Below, in pieces: positions 10,043 to 19,800 of a DNA stretch of 64,000 bases. The stretch's first letter is position 1; each line of letters opens with the position of its first letter. The notes beneath the pieces were generated by a model, which was not told the DNA's origin, searched no databases, and was given only the letters and a program-made list of their open reading frames with translations. The DNA lies in contig NZ_CP041763.1 of assembly GCF_007559005.1 (NCBI RefSeq), positions 2,884,463 to 2,948,462 of the forward strand, read 5' to 3'. This DNA is from Gordonia zhaorongruii (GTDB taxonomy: Bacteria > Actinomycetota > Actinomycetes > Mycobacteriales > Mycobacteriaceae). The position numbers and the translations under genes were made by a program.

Positions 10043-11422
10043 TCAGTGGTGGAACGCCGACGTCTGACCTTCGCGAGGCATGGGCCCGCTCAGTCGTTCG
10101 AGGAATTCGACTTCGGTGCGCAGGTCGGCCAGAAGTGCATCGGCCAGGTCCATGCTCAGACCGGCCCGGACCACGATCCGCTGCACGGTGACGTCGGCCA
10201 GGTCGTCGGCCAGCGGGTAGGCGGGCACCTGCCAGCCTTTCATGCGCAGACGGTCCTGCAGGTCGAACAGCGTCCACTTGTCGGTGTAGCCCGACTTGAG
10301 ACGCCATGCGAAAACCGGAATCGTGTCGCCCTTGCTGACCAGCTCGAACGGCCCGATCTCGGCGATCGCAGACGACAGACGCTGCGCCACGTCGAGCGAA
10401 CCCGACTGGACCGCGGTGAACCCCTCGCGTCCCAGTCGCAGGAACTGGTAGTACTGCAGCAGCACCTGAGCACCGGGCCGTGAGAAGTTGAGGGCCAGGG
10501 TGGGCATGTCGCCGCCGAGGTACGCGCAGTGGAAGATCATGCTCTCGGGCAACGCTTCCTTGTCGCGCCAGACGATCCAGCCGACCCCGGGGTAGACCAG
10601 TCCGAACTTGTGGCCCGACGTACTGATGGACGCGACGCGCGGGACACGGAAGTCCCACTCCAGATCGGGCTGGCAGAACGGGGCGATCATCGCCCCCGAC
10701 GCGCCGTCGACGTGGATCTCCACGTCCACGCCGGAGTCACTGTGGATCTGGTCGAGTTTGGCCGCGATCTTCTTCACCGGCTCGTACGCACCGGTGTACG
10801 TCTGCCCCATGATCGCCACGACCCCGATCGTGTTCTCGTCCACGTACTTCTCGAGGTCGTGTCCGTCCAGGTACAGGCGGTCCTCGGTGATGGGCACCCA
10901 GCGAGGCTCCACTTCGAAGTAGTTGCAGAACTTCTCCCAGCAGACCTGGACGGCCGTCGAGAGCACGATGTTCGGCGCCTCTGTCGATCTGCCTGCCTCC
11001 TTACGACGGTGCTGCCAGCGGCGCTTGAGCGCCAGTCCGCCGAGCATGCACGCTTCCGACGAGCCGATCGTCGACGTCCCGATCGCCTGTTCGACGTCCG
11101 GGTTGTGCCACAGGTTGCCGAGAATCCGCCAGCAACGATCCTCGATCTCAGCGGTCGCCGGGTACTCGTCCTTGTCGATCATGTTCTTGTCGACAGTCTG
11201 CGCGTACAGAAGTTCGGCTTCCTTGTCCATGTAGGTCGACACGAAGGTTGCCAAGTTGAGGCGGGAGTTTCCGTCGAGCATCGCCTGATCGTGAACGATC
11301 TGGTACGCGGTGCTGGGAAGCATCATCTCCTCGGGCATCTGGTGGCGCGGGAGCGAGGTCCGCTCGCCGCTCCGGTTGAAGACCGGACTGAGGACCATTC
11401 GGTCGTCATCGTTCTGCGCCAT
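10043..11422 (-). CDS. gadB: Glutamate decarboxylase
   Basis: 459 residues, the normal size of bacterial GAD. PLP-enzyme features include SSEACMLGGLALKRRW, HVDGASGAMIAPFCQPDLEWDF (PLP-contacting Asp-Ala-type region) and SISTSGHKFGLVYPGVGW with the Schiff-base Lys. The C-terminal QTSAFHH resembles the pH-responsive tail of E. coli GadB. It converts glutamate to GABA, consuming a proton, and serves acid resistance or GABA metabolism. No glutamate/GABA antiporter is adjacent. ATG 11422 has AGGAG upstream. Equivalent to Mtb Rv3432c, though this is not its Mtb neighbourhood. Confidence 0.95.
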   Translation of the reverse strand: MAQNDDDRMVLSPVFNRSGERTSLPRHQMPEEMMLPSTAYQIVHDQAMLDGNSRLNLATFVSTYMDKEAELLYAQTVDKNMIDKDEYPATAEIEDRCWRILGNLWHNPDVEQAIGTSTIGSSEACMLGGLALKRRWQHRRKEAGRSTEAPNIVLSTAVQVCWEKFCNYFEVEPRWVPITEDRLYLDGHDLEKYVDENTIGVVAIMGQTYTGAYEPVKKIAAKLDQIHSDSGVDVEIHVDGASGAMIAPFCQPDLEWDFRVPRVASISTSGHKFGLVYPGVGWIVWRDKEALPESMIFHCAYLGGDMPTLALNFSRPGAQVLLQYYQFLRLGREGFTAVQSGSLDVAQRLSSAIAEIGPFELVSKGDTIPVFAWRLKSGYTDKWTLFDLQDRLRMKGWQVPAYPLADDLADVTVQRIVVRAGLSMDLADALLADLRTEVEFLERLSGPMPREGQTSAFHH

Positions 11423-11527
11423 ACTGCTTCTCCTAGGTTTCTCGGACGGCCGAAAGGGGCGGACTCAGCAGACGCTGACCGAACGACTGGATGCACGCGG
11501 CGCTCGCCGCGTCATCACCGAACCCTG

Positions 11528-12748
11528 CTAGTGGGCTCTCTGCCGACGCAGTTCGGATTTGGCCAGCGAGTTCTTGTGCACCTCGTCGGGTCCGTCGGCG
11601 AATCGGAGGGACCGGATGCCCGCGTAGCAGGCGGCCAACGGGAAGTCCTGGGAGAGACCGCCCGCACCGTGCGTCTGGATCGCCTTGTCGAGGATCCACT
11701 GGACCGTTCGCGGCGTGGCGATCTTGATCGACTGGATCTCGGTATGCGCCCCCTTGTTGCCGACGGTGTCCATCAGCCATGCGGTCTTCAGAACCAGCAG
11801 TCGGAGCTGCTCGATGCGAACGCGCGATTCGGCGATCCACTCGCGGATCACGCCCTGGTCCGCGAGCGGCCGACCGAACGCCGTGCGCCCGGACACGCGA
11901 TCGCACATCATCTCGATAGCTCGTTCCGCAACGCCGATCGAGCGCATGCAGTGGTGAATCCGGCCGGGTCCGAGTCGTGCCTGGGCGATGGCGAACCCGT
12001 CGCCCTCGCCTGCGACGATGTTCGTCACGGGCACGCGGACGTCGGTGAACTTCAGCTCCGCATGGCCGCCGTGACTGTGGTCGTCGTAGCCGAAGACCTC
12101 CATCCCCCGCACCATCTCCAGCCCGGGGGTCTCGCGCGGAACGAGGACCTGCGACTGCTGCCGATGGCGGGGGGCCTCCGGGTCGGTCTTGCCCATCACG
12201 ATCAGGATCTTCGCGTTGGGGTTCATCGCTCCGGTGGTCCACCACTTGCGGCCGTTGATCACATATTCGTCGCCGTCCCGGACGATCGACAGTTCGATGT
12301 TCGTGGCATCCGAGCTCGCGACATCAGGTTCGGTCATCGCGAACGACGACCGGATCCGTCCGTCGAGCAGGGGTTCCAGCCATTGCGACTTCTGCTCTGC
12401 CGTGCCGAACTCGGCGAGCACCTCCATGTTCCCCGTGTCGGGGGCCGCGCAGTTGAAGACCGCAGGCGCCAGTCCGAGGCTGCGTCCGGTGATCTCGGCG
12501 ATCGGCGCGTACTGCAGGTTGCTCAGCCCCGCGCCCGCGTCGCCGGGCAGGAAGAAGTTCCAGAATCCACGCCTGCGCGCCTCGTCGCGCAACTCCCGCA
12601 GGATCGGCGCACTGTCCCAAGCCCACCGATCGTCGAGCTTCGACAACTGCTCGGCGAACACCGGTTCCGCCGGGTAGACGTGACTGTCCATGAACGCGCT
12701 GACATCGTCGATCAGCGCGCGCGTCGTGGCATCGAATGCGAAGTCCAT
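11528..12748 (-). CDS. Acyl-CoA dehydrogenase (ACAD10/11-like)
   Basis: 406 residues. Typical ACAD features: [17 protein letters not shown] (FAD contact), [51 protein letters not shown], and [43 protein letters not shown]-type C-terminus containing the GPDEVH motif common in the ACAD10/11 group. It oxidises acyl-CoA to enoyl-CoA with FAD. ATG 12748 has AAGGAG upstream. It follows the SDR gene by 67 bp on the same strand, so the pair is probably one operon for catabolism of an acyl or hydroxyacyl substrate that cannot be named. Confidence 0.88.
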   Translation of the reverse strand: MDFAFDATTRALIDDVSAFMDSHVYPAEPVFAEQLSKLDDRWAWDSAPILRELRDEARRRGFWNFFLPGDAGAGLSNLQYAPIAEITGRSLGLAPAVFNCAAPDTGNMEVLAEFGTAEQKSQWLEPLLDGRIRSSFAMTEPDVASSDATNIELSIVRDGDEYVINGRKWWTTGAMNPNAKILIVMGKTDPEAPRHRQQSQVLVPRETPGLEMVRGMEVFGYDDHSHGGHAELKFTDVRVPVTNIVAGEGDGFAIAQARLGPGRIHHCMRSIGVAERAIEMMCDRVSGRTAFGRPLADQGVIREWIAESRVRIEQLRLLVLKTAWLMDTVGNKGAHTEIQSIKIATPRTVQWILDKAIQTHGAGGLSQDFPLAACYAGIRSLRFADGPDEVHKNSLAKSELRRQRAH

Positions 12749-12815
12749 ATCAATTCTCCTTGAGCGCCGGGCGCCGGATGCCCGGCAGGTGGTGCACCGC
12801 CTGTTCGGCCGGTGC

Positions 12816-13571
12816 TCAGTCCTTGGGTCCGCCCGCCACATAGATGACCTGACCGGAGACGAAACCCGCGCCTTCACTGACGTAGAAACTGACGACGTGC
12901 GCGATATCCGCGGGTTCGCCGACGCGCCGTACCGGGATCTCGGCAGCGTTCGCCTTCTTGAACTCCTCGAACCCCATCCCGATGCGCTCGGCGGTGGCCG
13001 CGGTCATGTCGGTGGCGATGAAGCCGGGAGCGATCGCGTTCGCGGTGACGCCGAAGCGGCCGAGCTCCAGCGCCAGAGTCTTGGTGAGGCCCTGCATTCC
13101 GGCCTTGGCGGCCGAGTAGTTCACCTGACCGCGGTTGCCCAGCGCCGAGGTGGACGACAGGTTCACGATGCGCCCCCAGCCTTGCGCAGTCTGATACTTC
13201 TGCACCTCGCGGGACATGAGGAACGCACCGCGGAGATGCACCGACAACACCGAATCCCAATCGTCCGCGGTCATTTTGAAAAGAAGGTTGTCGCGAATGA
13301 TGCCCGCGTTGTTGACGAGGATCGTCGGATCCCCGAGTTTCTCGGCGACCCGACCGACGGCTGCGGATACGGCGGTCTCGTCGGTGACGTCCGCGCCGAC
13401 TGCGAGCGCGGCTCCACCGTCTGCGACGATGCCGTCGACCACCTTTTGACAAGCCGCCTCGTCGAGATCGAGAACCGCGACAGCATGGCCGTCGGAGGCC
13501 AGACGGCGGGCCACTTCGGCGCCGATCCCGCGGGCCGCCCCGGTGACGATTGCGATGCGTTCAGTGGTCAT
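12816..13571 (-). CDS. Short-chain dehydrogenase, FabG-like 3-oxoacyl reductase
   Basis: 251 residues. The Rossmann motif [17 protein letters not shown] (NNAGIIRDN), active-site Ser ([10 protein letters not shown]), YSAAK (Tyr-x3-Lys) and the FabG-type PGFIATDM are all present. It likely reduces a 3-oxoacyl thioester or oxidises the hydroxyacyl form with NAD(P)H. ATG 13571 has AAGGAG upstream. It precedes the acyl-CoA dehydrogenase, which points to a degradative rather than a fatty-acid-synthesis role. The next gene upstream on the same strand is the AraC regulator. Confidence 0.9.
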   Translation of the reverse strand: MTTERIAIVTGAARGIGAEVARRLASDGHAVAVLDLDEAACQKVVDGIVADGGAALAVGADVTDETAVSAAVGRVAEKLGDPTILVNNAGIIRDNLLFKMTADDWDSVLSVHLRGAFLMSREVQKYQTAQGWGRIVNLSSTSALGNRGQVNYSAAKAGMQGLTKTLALELGRFGVTANAIAPGFIATDMTAATAERIGMGFEEFKKANAAEIPVRRVGEPADIAHVVSFYVSEGAGFVSGQVIYVAGGPKD

Positions 13572-13702
13572 CAGATTCTCCTTCAGTCGCTGCTCGTCAC
13601 CAGTCTGCCCGTAGACGGCGTACATCACGCTGCGAAGGCGAAAGGTCGTGTGCTGAACGAGAAGAAGGCGGCGCAGGACCGCGGAGCCCCGGGGTGGAGC
13701 AG

Positions 13703-14779
13703 TCAGGCCAAGGAGCGGTGCCGGTACTCCACCGGACCGACTCCGTACCGGGTCTTGAACCGATTCCGGAAGGTGGCGACCGACCGGAATCCCGATGATG
13801 CGGCGATGCTGCTGATCGGCTGCCACGGGTTGGCGACGAGCAGTTCGCGCGCCGTCTCGACGCGGACATCGGCGATGCGGGATGCCAACGACTGGTCGGC
13901 GTTCTCGAACAGCCGGTACAGCTGACGTCGGGACAGGTGGAGGTCGGCCGCGATGGAGTCGGGCGTGAAGTCCGGGTCGCGGTGCCTGCGTGCGATGAGG
14001 TCGATCGCGGCCTGATGATTGGCCAGGGAATCGTCTTGCAGGACCGAGCGATCCCCGCCGGCCAACTCCGCCATCGCTGCAGTCAGCAAGTCGATCACCG
14101 CCAGTTCGGCATCTGCGGACGGTGCGGGCATCGTCGACGCCGCCGAGTCCGCGGCGAACCGTCGCACCAATCCGGCGGCCGCGCGCGACAACGGGGTGCG
14201 CGCGCTGAGCGGGCGCCGACGCTGCTCGGCCAGGCTCCGATGCTTTCCCAGAACACGCAACGGTATGGCGAGTCCCGAAGGGTCGGCGACCGCTGTCGTC
14301 GTCGATTCGAAAGGCATCGAGGTGCTGATGAACAGCAGGTCTCCGGCGCCGTGCGCGTGCGCCTGTCCGTTCTGCCGGACCACCGATTTCCCGGGCATGG
14401 CGGTGACTGCGACGAGAAGCATCTCCGGCGACGCCGCATCCGCGGCGCCCGCACTCGGCTGCTCTGCGCTCGTCATCCGGACGGCCGAGTGCAGAGCGCA
14501 GAACGCGCTCATCATCGACATCTCACGCGAATGGCGGACCGCCCGAAACTGCGCGGGATCGTCGGACAGGATCCGAACGTCGTCGTTCCACGCCCGGATC
14601 CCCTCGTGACCGACGAATCGGTCCGGGCGAGCCATCGTCCGACGATCGAGGCCGAGCCGCGCCTCCCAGGAGGCGATGGTGCGCGGCGTCAGCTGCGCGC
14701 CGAGCCCAGGGGCCGACTCGGCTCGCCCCTGCGCTTGGCGCGCCAGGGGCTGCAGTCGCGTGCTGTTCATGATCGTCAT
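13703..14779 (-). CDS. AraC-family transcriptional regulator
   Basis: 358 residues. The last ~100 residues carry two helix-turn-helix units: PDSIAADLHLSRRQLYRLFE and ISSIAASSGFRSVATFRNRFKTRYGVGPVEYRHRS, the AraC signature. The N-terminal part (about residues 60-220) resembles the sensor domain of AraC-like activators that bind small molecules (AraC_binding_2 type), but the ligand is unknown. Its gene lies 131 bp upstream of the SDR/ACAD pair on the same strand, so that pair is the most likely target. ATG 14779 is chosen; ATG 14770 is possible. Confidence 0.85.
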   Translation of the reverse strand: MTIMNSTRLQPLARQAQGRAESAPGLGAQLTPRTIASWEARLGLDRRTMARPDRFVGHEGIRAWNDDVRILSDDPAQFRAVRHSREMSMMSAFCALHSAVRMTSAEQPSAGAADAASPEMLLVAVTAMPGKSVVRQNGQAHAHGAGDLLFISTSMPFESTTTAVADPSGLAIPLRVLGKHRSLAEQRRRPLSARTPLSRAAAGLVRRFAADSAASTMPAPSADAELAVIDLLTAAMAELAGGDRSVLQDDSLANHQAAIDLIARRHRDPDFTPDSIAADLHLSRRQLYRLFENADQSLASRIADVRVETARELLVANPWQPISSIAASSGFRSVATFRNRFKTRYGVGPVEYRHRSLA

Positions 14780-14899
14780 TCGAGGACCTCGAGCGAGCTT
14801 TCGGTGTTTCTCAGGTCGGCATGGGAGGGAGCCGTGGCAGTCGCCGTGATGCACACTACTTCCATCAGCAATCTTTTCCTACCCCGTGCGGAGAAATTC

Positions 14900-14915
14900 T
14901 CGATCAGTTGATCGA
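14900..14915. promoter_or_regulatory. Palindrome between araC-type gene and the Thr-rich ORF
   Basis: TCGATCA-GT-TGATCGA is a perfect 7-bp inverted repeat in the divergent intergenic region. A -10-like TAGGGT (14929-14934) for the rightward gene follows. It could be an operator for the neighbouring AraC protein, though AraC sites are more often direct repeats. Confidence 0.35.
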
Positions 14916-14990
14916 ATCGGCGAACATGTAGGGTAACCAGCGCACCGTTTCCGGCATATCACCGAGTGAAAGCCCGCCTAGGAGTACCCG

Positions 14991-15557
14991 TTGACCCAGC
15001 CCCCGCATGAGGACCCGGAGTCCGGTGACCCCGACGCGACCATTCCGCCGCCGGAACCACCGCCGGAACCGCAGCGGTATCCGGAGTCGGCCGACGTCGC
15101 CCAGACACCGTACGGTCCGGTCCCCACCGACCTGTACGGGAGTCCGGCGGCACAGACCGCCGCATCGGCCGTCGCGGCGAAGCGGCGCTGGCAGATCATC
15201 ACTGCGGTGGCGTGTGCAGCCGCGGCTCTCGTCATCGTCGGGTTCTTCATCGTCGGCCAGAAGGGCCGAAACGTGGTCCCGGCGTCAGGACAGACCGAGT
15301 ACGTGACCTCGACCGAGACCGTGACGAGCGGCGGCGCACCCCCGCGCACCACGACCGCGACTGCGACCGCCACCGAGACGGCGACCGAGACCGAAGCCGG
15401 CAAGGGCCAGGACCGCACGAAGACCAAGACGGAGACCGCCACCCGCACCACGACGGCGACGAAGACAGTCACCGCGACGGCTACCGATACGGAGACAGAG
15501 ACAGAGACTGTAGGCGAAGGTGAGAACGCATCGACGTCCACCACCACCTCCGAATGA
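14991..15557 (+). CDS. Single-span membrane protein with Pro-rich head and Thr/Glu repeat tail
   Basis: 188 residues, not assigned to a family. The start is TTG 14991, with GGAG 7 nt upstream. Residues 1-60 are Pro/Glu/Asp-rich and cytoplasmic in character; residues about 65-88 form one membrane segment (WQIITAVACAAAALVIVGFF). The rest is outside and dominated by Thr, with repeats such as TATATATETATET, TKTETATRTTTATKT and TDTETETET. Such Thr-rich stretches are typical of O-mannosylated surface regions in actinobacteria. No catalytic motif is visible. It is convergent with fgd, 10 bp away. Confidence 0.7.
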   Translation: MTQPPHEDPESGDPDATIPPPEPPPEPQRYPESADVAQTPYGPVPTDLYGSPAAQTAASAVAAKRRWQIITAVACAAAALVIVGFFIVGQKGRNVVPASGQTEYVTSTETVTSGGAPPRTTTATATATETATETEAGKGQDRTKTKTETATRTTTATKTVTATATDTETETETVGEGENASTSTTTSE

Positions 15558-15567
15558 CCGTCTAACG

Positions 15568-16581
15568 TCAGGCCAGCGCGCGCAGTTCCGGCACCACGTC
15601 CTCGCTGAACGCCTCCAGGAACCGCCGCTGATCCGCGCCCGGGTTGTGGAACACCAGGTGGTTGAGTCCGGCGTCCAGGTAGGGCTTGATCTGCGCGATC
15701 GCGTCCTCCGGGTTCGACGCCACGATCCAGCGCTTGGCGACCTGCTCGATCGGCAACTCGTCGGCGAGGCGCTCCATCTCCATCGAGCTGCTCACGCTGT
15801 GCTTCTGCTCGGGCGTCAATGATAGCGGCGCCCAGAACCGGGTCTGCTCCAGTGCCCGCTGCGGATCACGGTCGTATGAGATCTTGATCTCGATCATCCG
15901 GTCGATGCTCGAGAATTCGCGTTCCTTCTTGGCCGCTCCCTCTTTCACTGCGGGGATCAGCTTCTCGGTGTAGAGCTCCATGCCCTTGCCCGATGTGCAG
16001 ATGAAGCCGTCACCCATCCGTCCCGCGTATCGTGCGACGACCGGTCCGCCTGCCGCGATGTACACCGGCACGGGGTCTGCCGGAACGTCGTACATGAAGG
16101 CACCCTGCGTCGTGTAGTAGTCGCCCTCGAAATCCACTTGGTCGCCGGTCCACAGTTCGCGCATCAGTCGGACTGCTTCACGCAGCCGTGCGAAGCGCTC
16201 CTTGAACTCGGGCCATTCACCTGTGAACCCGGTGGCGTACTCGTTCAGTGCCTCACCGGTTCCGACGCCGAGCATGACGCGGCCCGGGTACAGGCAGCCC
16301 ATGGTGGCGAACGCCTGCGCGATGACTGCCGGGTTGTAGCGGAAGGTCGGTGTCATCACCGACGTGCCCATCTGCAGGCGCTCGGTTCGCTCGCCGACCG
16401 CGGCCATCCACGCGAGCGAGAACGGCGCATGGCCGCCGTTGTGCCGCCACGGCTGGAAATGGTCGCTGACGGTGACCGAGTCGAGCCCGAATTCCTCTGC
16501 GGCGACCCCGAGCTCGACGAGGTCCCGAGGACCGAACTGCTCTGCCGACGCCTTGAGTCCGAGTTTGAGTGGGGCAGCCAT
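15568..16581 (-). CDS. fgd: F420-dependent glucose-6-phosphate dehydrogenase
   Basis: 337 residues, matching the 336 of Mtb Fgd1 (Rv0407). Luciferase-like TIM-barrel sequence: [41 protein letters not shown] (the family DHFQPW with the catalytic His), [32 protein letters not shown] (Glu of the active site) and [11 protein letters not shown]. It oxidises glucose 6-phosphate while reducing coenzyme F420, supplying F420H2. ATG 16581 has AAGGAG upstream. The upstream 300 bp separates it from the divergent Pls-type gene and contains a hairpin. Confidence 0.95.
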   Translation of the reverse strand: MAAPLKLGLKASAEQFGPRDLVELGVAAEEFGLDSVTVSDHFQPWRHNGGHAPFSLAWMAAVGERTERLQMGTSVMTPTFRYNPAVIAQAFATMGCLYPGRVMLGVGTGEALNEYATGFTGEWPEFKERFARLREAVRLMRELWTGDQVDFEGDYYTTQGAFMYDVPADPVPVYIAAGGPVVARYAGRMGDGFICTSGKGMELYTEKLIPAVKEGAAKKEREFSSIDRMIEIKISYDRDPQRALEQTRFWAPLSLTPEQKHSVSSSMEMERLADELPIEQVAKRWIVASNPEDAIAQIKPYLDAGLNHLVFHNPGADQRRFLEAFSEDVVPELRALA

Positions 16582-16637
16582 GATTCTCCTTCGTGGGTGG
16601 AGCTCGTATGTCGTGTGAGGGGCGGCGGGATGCATGC

Positions 16638-16660
16638 GAGCATCGCCAGCGGCGATGCTC
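16638..16660. other. Perfect hairpin in the fgd / Pls-type divergent region
   Basis: GAGCATCGCC and GGCGATGCTC are perfect 10-bp arms around a 3-nt AGC loop, 57 bp upstream of the fgd ATG. The rest of the 299-bp gap 16582-16880 holds no ORF. It may be an operator or an RNA structure in the fgd leader. Confidence 0.4.
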
Positions 16661-16880
16661 CAGCCCGCGGTCTGCCGACCTGGAATGCGTTCGTCGTCGC
16701 TCGCGGCTCCGCCGTCACTCCCTGGCTTCACCGCTTCGCACTGAATTCACCATACGGTTCTCCGTGGACCGCCGACACCCGATCTCCCGACATGCGCGCG
16801 CCCCCCGAGTGAGGCATCATTTACCGGTGGTGCTCCGCAGCCTGCGGGGCCCGCGTCGACCGACTCCCGAAGGACCACAC

Positions 16881-19800
16881 GTGGCGATTCCAGCCGAGTA
16901 TCTCCTCGGCGACCGTGCACCGGCCGGCCGCACACTCTGCGACATCCTCACCGCTACCGCCCGCCGCCACCCGGACGCCACGGCGATCGACGACGGCGAT
17001 CATGTGATCACTTACTCGGAGCTGGTCGCGCTCGTCCGGCGGGTCAGCGGACGGCTGTCGGCGATCGGCGTGGGCCGCGGGCACCGTGTCGGAATCCGCA
17101 TGCCGTCCGGTGATCGCAACCTCTACATCGCGATTCTCGCGACATTGTGGTCCGGGGCCGCCTACGTGCCGGTCGATGCGGACGATCCGGACGAGCGAGC
17201 GAAGCTGGTGTTCGGCGAAGCCGACGTCGACGCGGTCATCGACGCTGCCGGCGTGCACCGGCGGACCGACCGCGAACCGACGCCGCCGAAGGCGCCCGAT
17301 GAGATGTCGGCCGTCGGCGCGTCGCCGGCGACCATGACCGACGATGCGTGGATCATCTTCACCTCCGGTTCCACGGGCAAGCCGAAGGGCGTCGCGGTGA
17401 CGCACCGCAACGCGGCGGCGTTCGTCGATGCCGAAGCGGCGTTGTTCCTGCAGAACGAACCTCTCGGTCCGGGCGACCGTGTGCTCGCAGGCCTGTCGGT
17501 GGCGTTCGACGCGTCGTGCGAGGAGATGTGGCTCGCCTGGCGGAGCGGAGCCTGCCTGGTTCCCGCCCCGCGCGCGCTGGTCAGGTCCGGCATGGATCTG
17601 GGCCCCTGGCTGGTGAAACGCGACATCAACGTGGTGTCGACCGTCCCCACCCTCGCCTCGCTGTGGCCGGCTGAGGCCATCGAAGCCGTCCGACTGCTGA
17701 TCTTCGGCGGCGAGGCCTGCCCGCCAGAGCTCTCCGACCGATTGGCGACCGACGACCGCGAGGTGTGGAACACCTACGGCCCGACGGAGGCGACCGTCGT
17801 GGCCTGTGCGGCGCCCCTCCGCCGCGGTGAGCCGGTGCGGATCGGATTGCCGTTGATCGGCTGGGATCTGGCGGTCGTCGACTCGGACGGTGTTCCGGTC
17901 GCCGAGGGGCAGTCCGGTGAGCTGGTGATCGGCGGCGTCGGACTCGCCCGCTACCTGGATCCGGTGAAGGACACCGAGAAGTACGCCCCCGCACCGACTC
18001 TCGGCTGGGATCGCGCCTACCGCAGCGGCGACATCGTGAAGCTCGAGCAGGCAGGCCTGCTGTTCGTCGGACGCGCCGACGATCAGGTGAAGATCGGCGG
18101 GCGGCGGATCGAGTTGGGCGAGGTCGACAACGCGCTCCAGAACCTGCCCGGTGTGAGCGGCGCCGCAGCAGCTGTCCGCAAGACCGGCACCGGCACCCAG
18201 ATCCTCGTCGGCTATCTGGCGTCCGCCGACCCCGGCTTCGACACGGCGGCGGCGTCCGCGATGCTCCGGGAGGAACTACCGGCGGCCCTCGTCCCGCGGC
18301 TGGTCCTGATGCCCGAGTTGCCGACCAGAACCTCCGGGAAGGTCGACCGGAACGCGTTGCCGTGGCCGGTGGCCGGGACCGATTCCGGTGACCGCGACGG
18401 CGCCTCCGACCTGTCCGCCACCGAGTCGTGGCTGGCCCAGCGGTGGGCCGACGTCCTCGGGGCCTCGGTGACCAGCTCGAAAGCCGACTTCTTCGCCGAG
18501 GGCGGCGGATCACTGTCGGCGGCGCAACTGGTGACCGCGGTGCGCGCGCGGTACCCGGAGATCACCGTCGCCGACCTGTACGACCACCCCCGCCTCGGCT
18601 CGCTCGCAGAGATGCTCGACGCGCTCGATCCCAGCGCAGCCGTCGAACCCCGCCACGTGAAACCGGTCCCGGCGTCCACCGGGATCGTGCAGGCGATCGC
18701 CTCGATTCCGCTCGCGATCCTGACCGGTGTCCAGTGGGTCACGTGGCTCGGTGTCGGAAACAATCTGGCGCGCGGTGCCGCTGACTCACTCGGGTACGAG
18801 GCACCCTGGCTGGTCCACGTGAATTGGTGGGCACTGCTCCTCGCCTTCCTCGTCTTCGTGACCCCGCACGGCCGGATGGTGATAGCGGCGGGCGGAGCGC
18901 GGCTGCTACTGGCCGGAGTGGCGCCCGGCCGCCACCCGCGCGGCGGCAGCGTGCACATCAGGCTGTGGATCGCGGAACGTCTGATGATGGCCAGCGGCGC
19001 TCACAACCTGTCCGGCGCACCGTGGATGCCGTCCCTGGCACGGGCGCTCGGAGCCACCATCGGCAAGGACGTCGACCTGCACACGCTTCCGCCGGTGACC
19101 GGGATGCTGCGTATCGGCGACGGCGCCGCGATCGAACCCGAGGTGGACCTGGCCGGTTGGTGGCTCGACGGCGACGTGCTGCACATCGGCGAGATCACCG
19201 TGAAGCCGGGCGCGACCGTCGGCGCCCGATCCACGCTGCTGCCGGGCGCGGTGATCGGCCGGGACGCCATCGTCGAACCCGGTTCCGCCGTCATCGGCAA
19301 GGTGAAGGCCCGGCAGCGCTGGGGCGGGTCGCCCGCTGCCAAGCTGGGGAAGGCGAAGCGGGCCTGGCCGAGCGAACGCCCGAGATCATCCCGCTGGTGG
19401 GTGGGCGTCTACGCATTCACCGCACTGATCATCTCCGGAATCCCACTGGTGTCCATCGCCGCGGGCCTCGCCGTCGCCGGAACGTGGGCGCTCTCGGCAG
19501 GCAGGCTCTGCGACGCGGCACTGCGCACGGCCGCGCTGTCCCCGGTGGGCGCCCTCGTCGCGATGGCCGTGTTCGCACTATTGACGCTGATCGTTGTGCG
19601 GTTGGCGTCGATCCGAATGGATGCGGGCACTCACCCGGTACGGTCGCGGATCGGCTGGCAGGTGTGGATGACCGAACGGATGATGGATTCGTCGCGCACG
19701 TACCTGTTCCCGCTGTACGCGAGCCTGCTGACTCCCTGGTGGTTCCGGGCTCTCGGCGCGTCCATCGGCAGGGGCACCGAGATCTCGACCGCTCTGGTCA

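Noticed and set aside
10529-12763. Long open frame of 744 codons on the plus strand
   Set aside because: It is antisense to gadB and the acyl-CoA dehydrogenase, both of which have full family motifs and ribosome-binding sites. The translation is Arg/His/Val-rich with no domain, as expected for a high-GC shadow frame.
16593-16880. Upstream extension of the synthetase gene to 16593
   Set aside because: The extra residues are Arg-rich and not conserved in the family, and they would cover the fgd leader and its hairpin. GTG 16881 just before AIPAEYLL fits the start of the adenylation domain.
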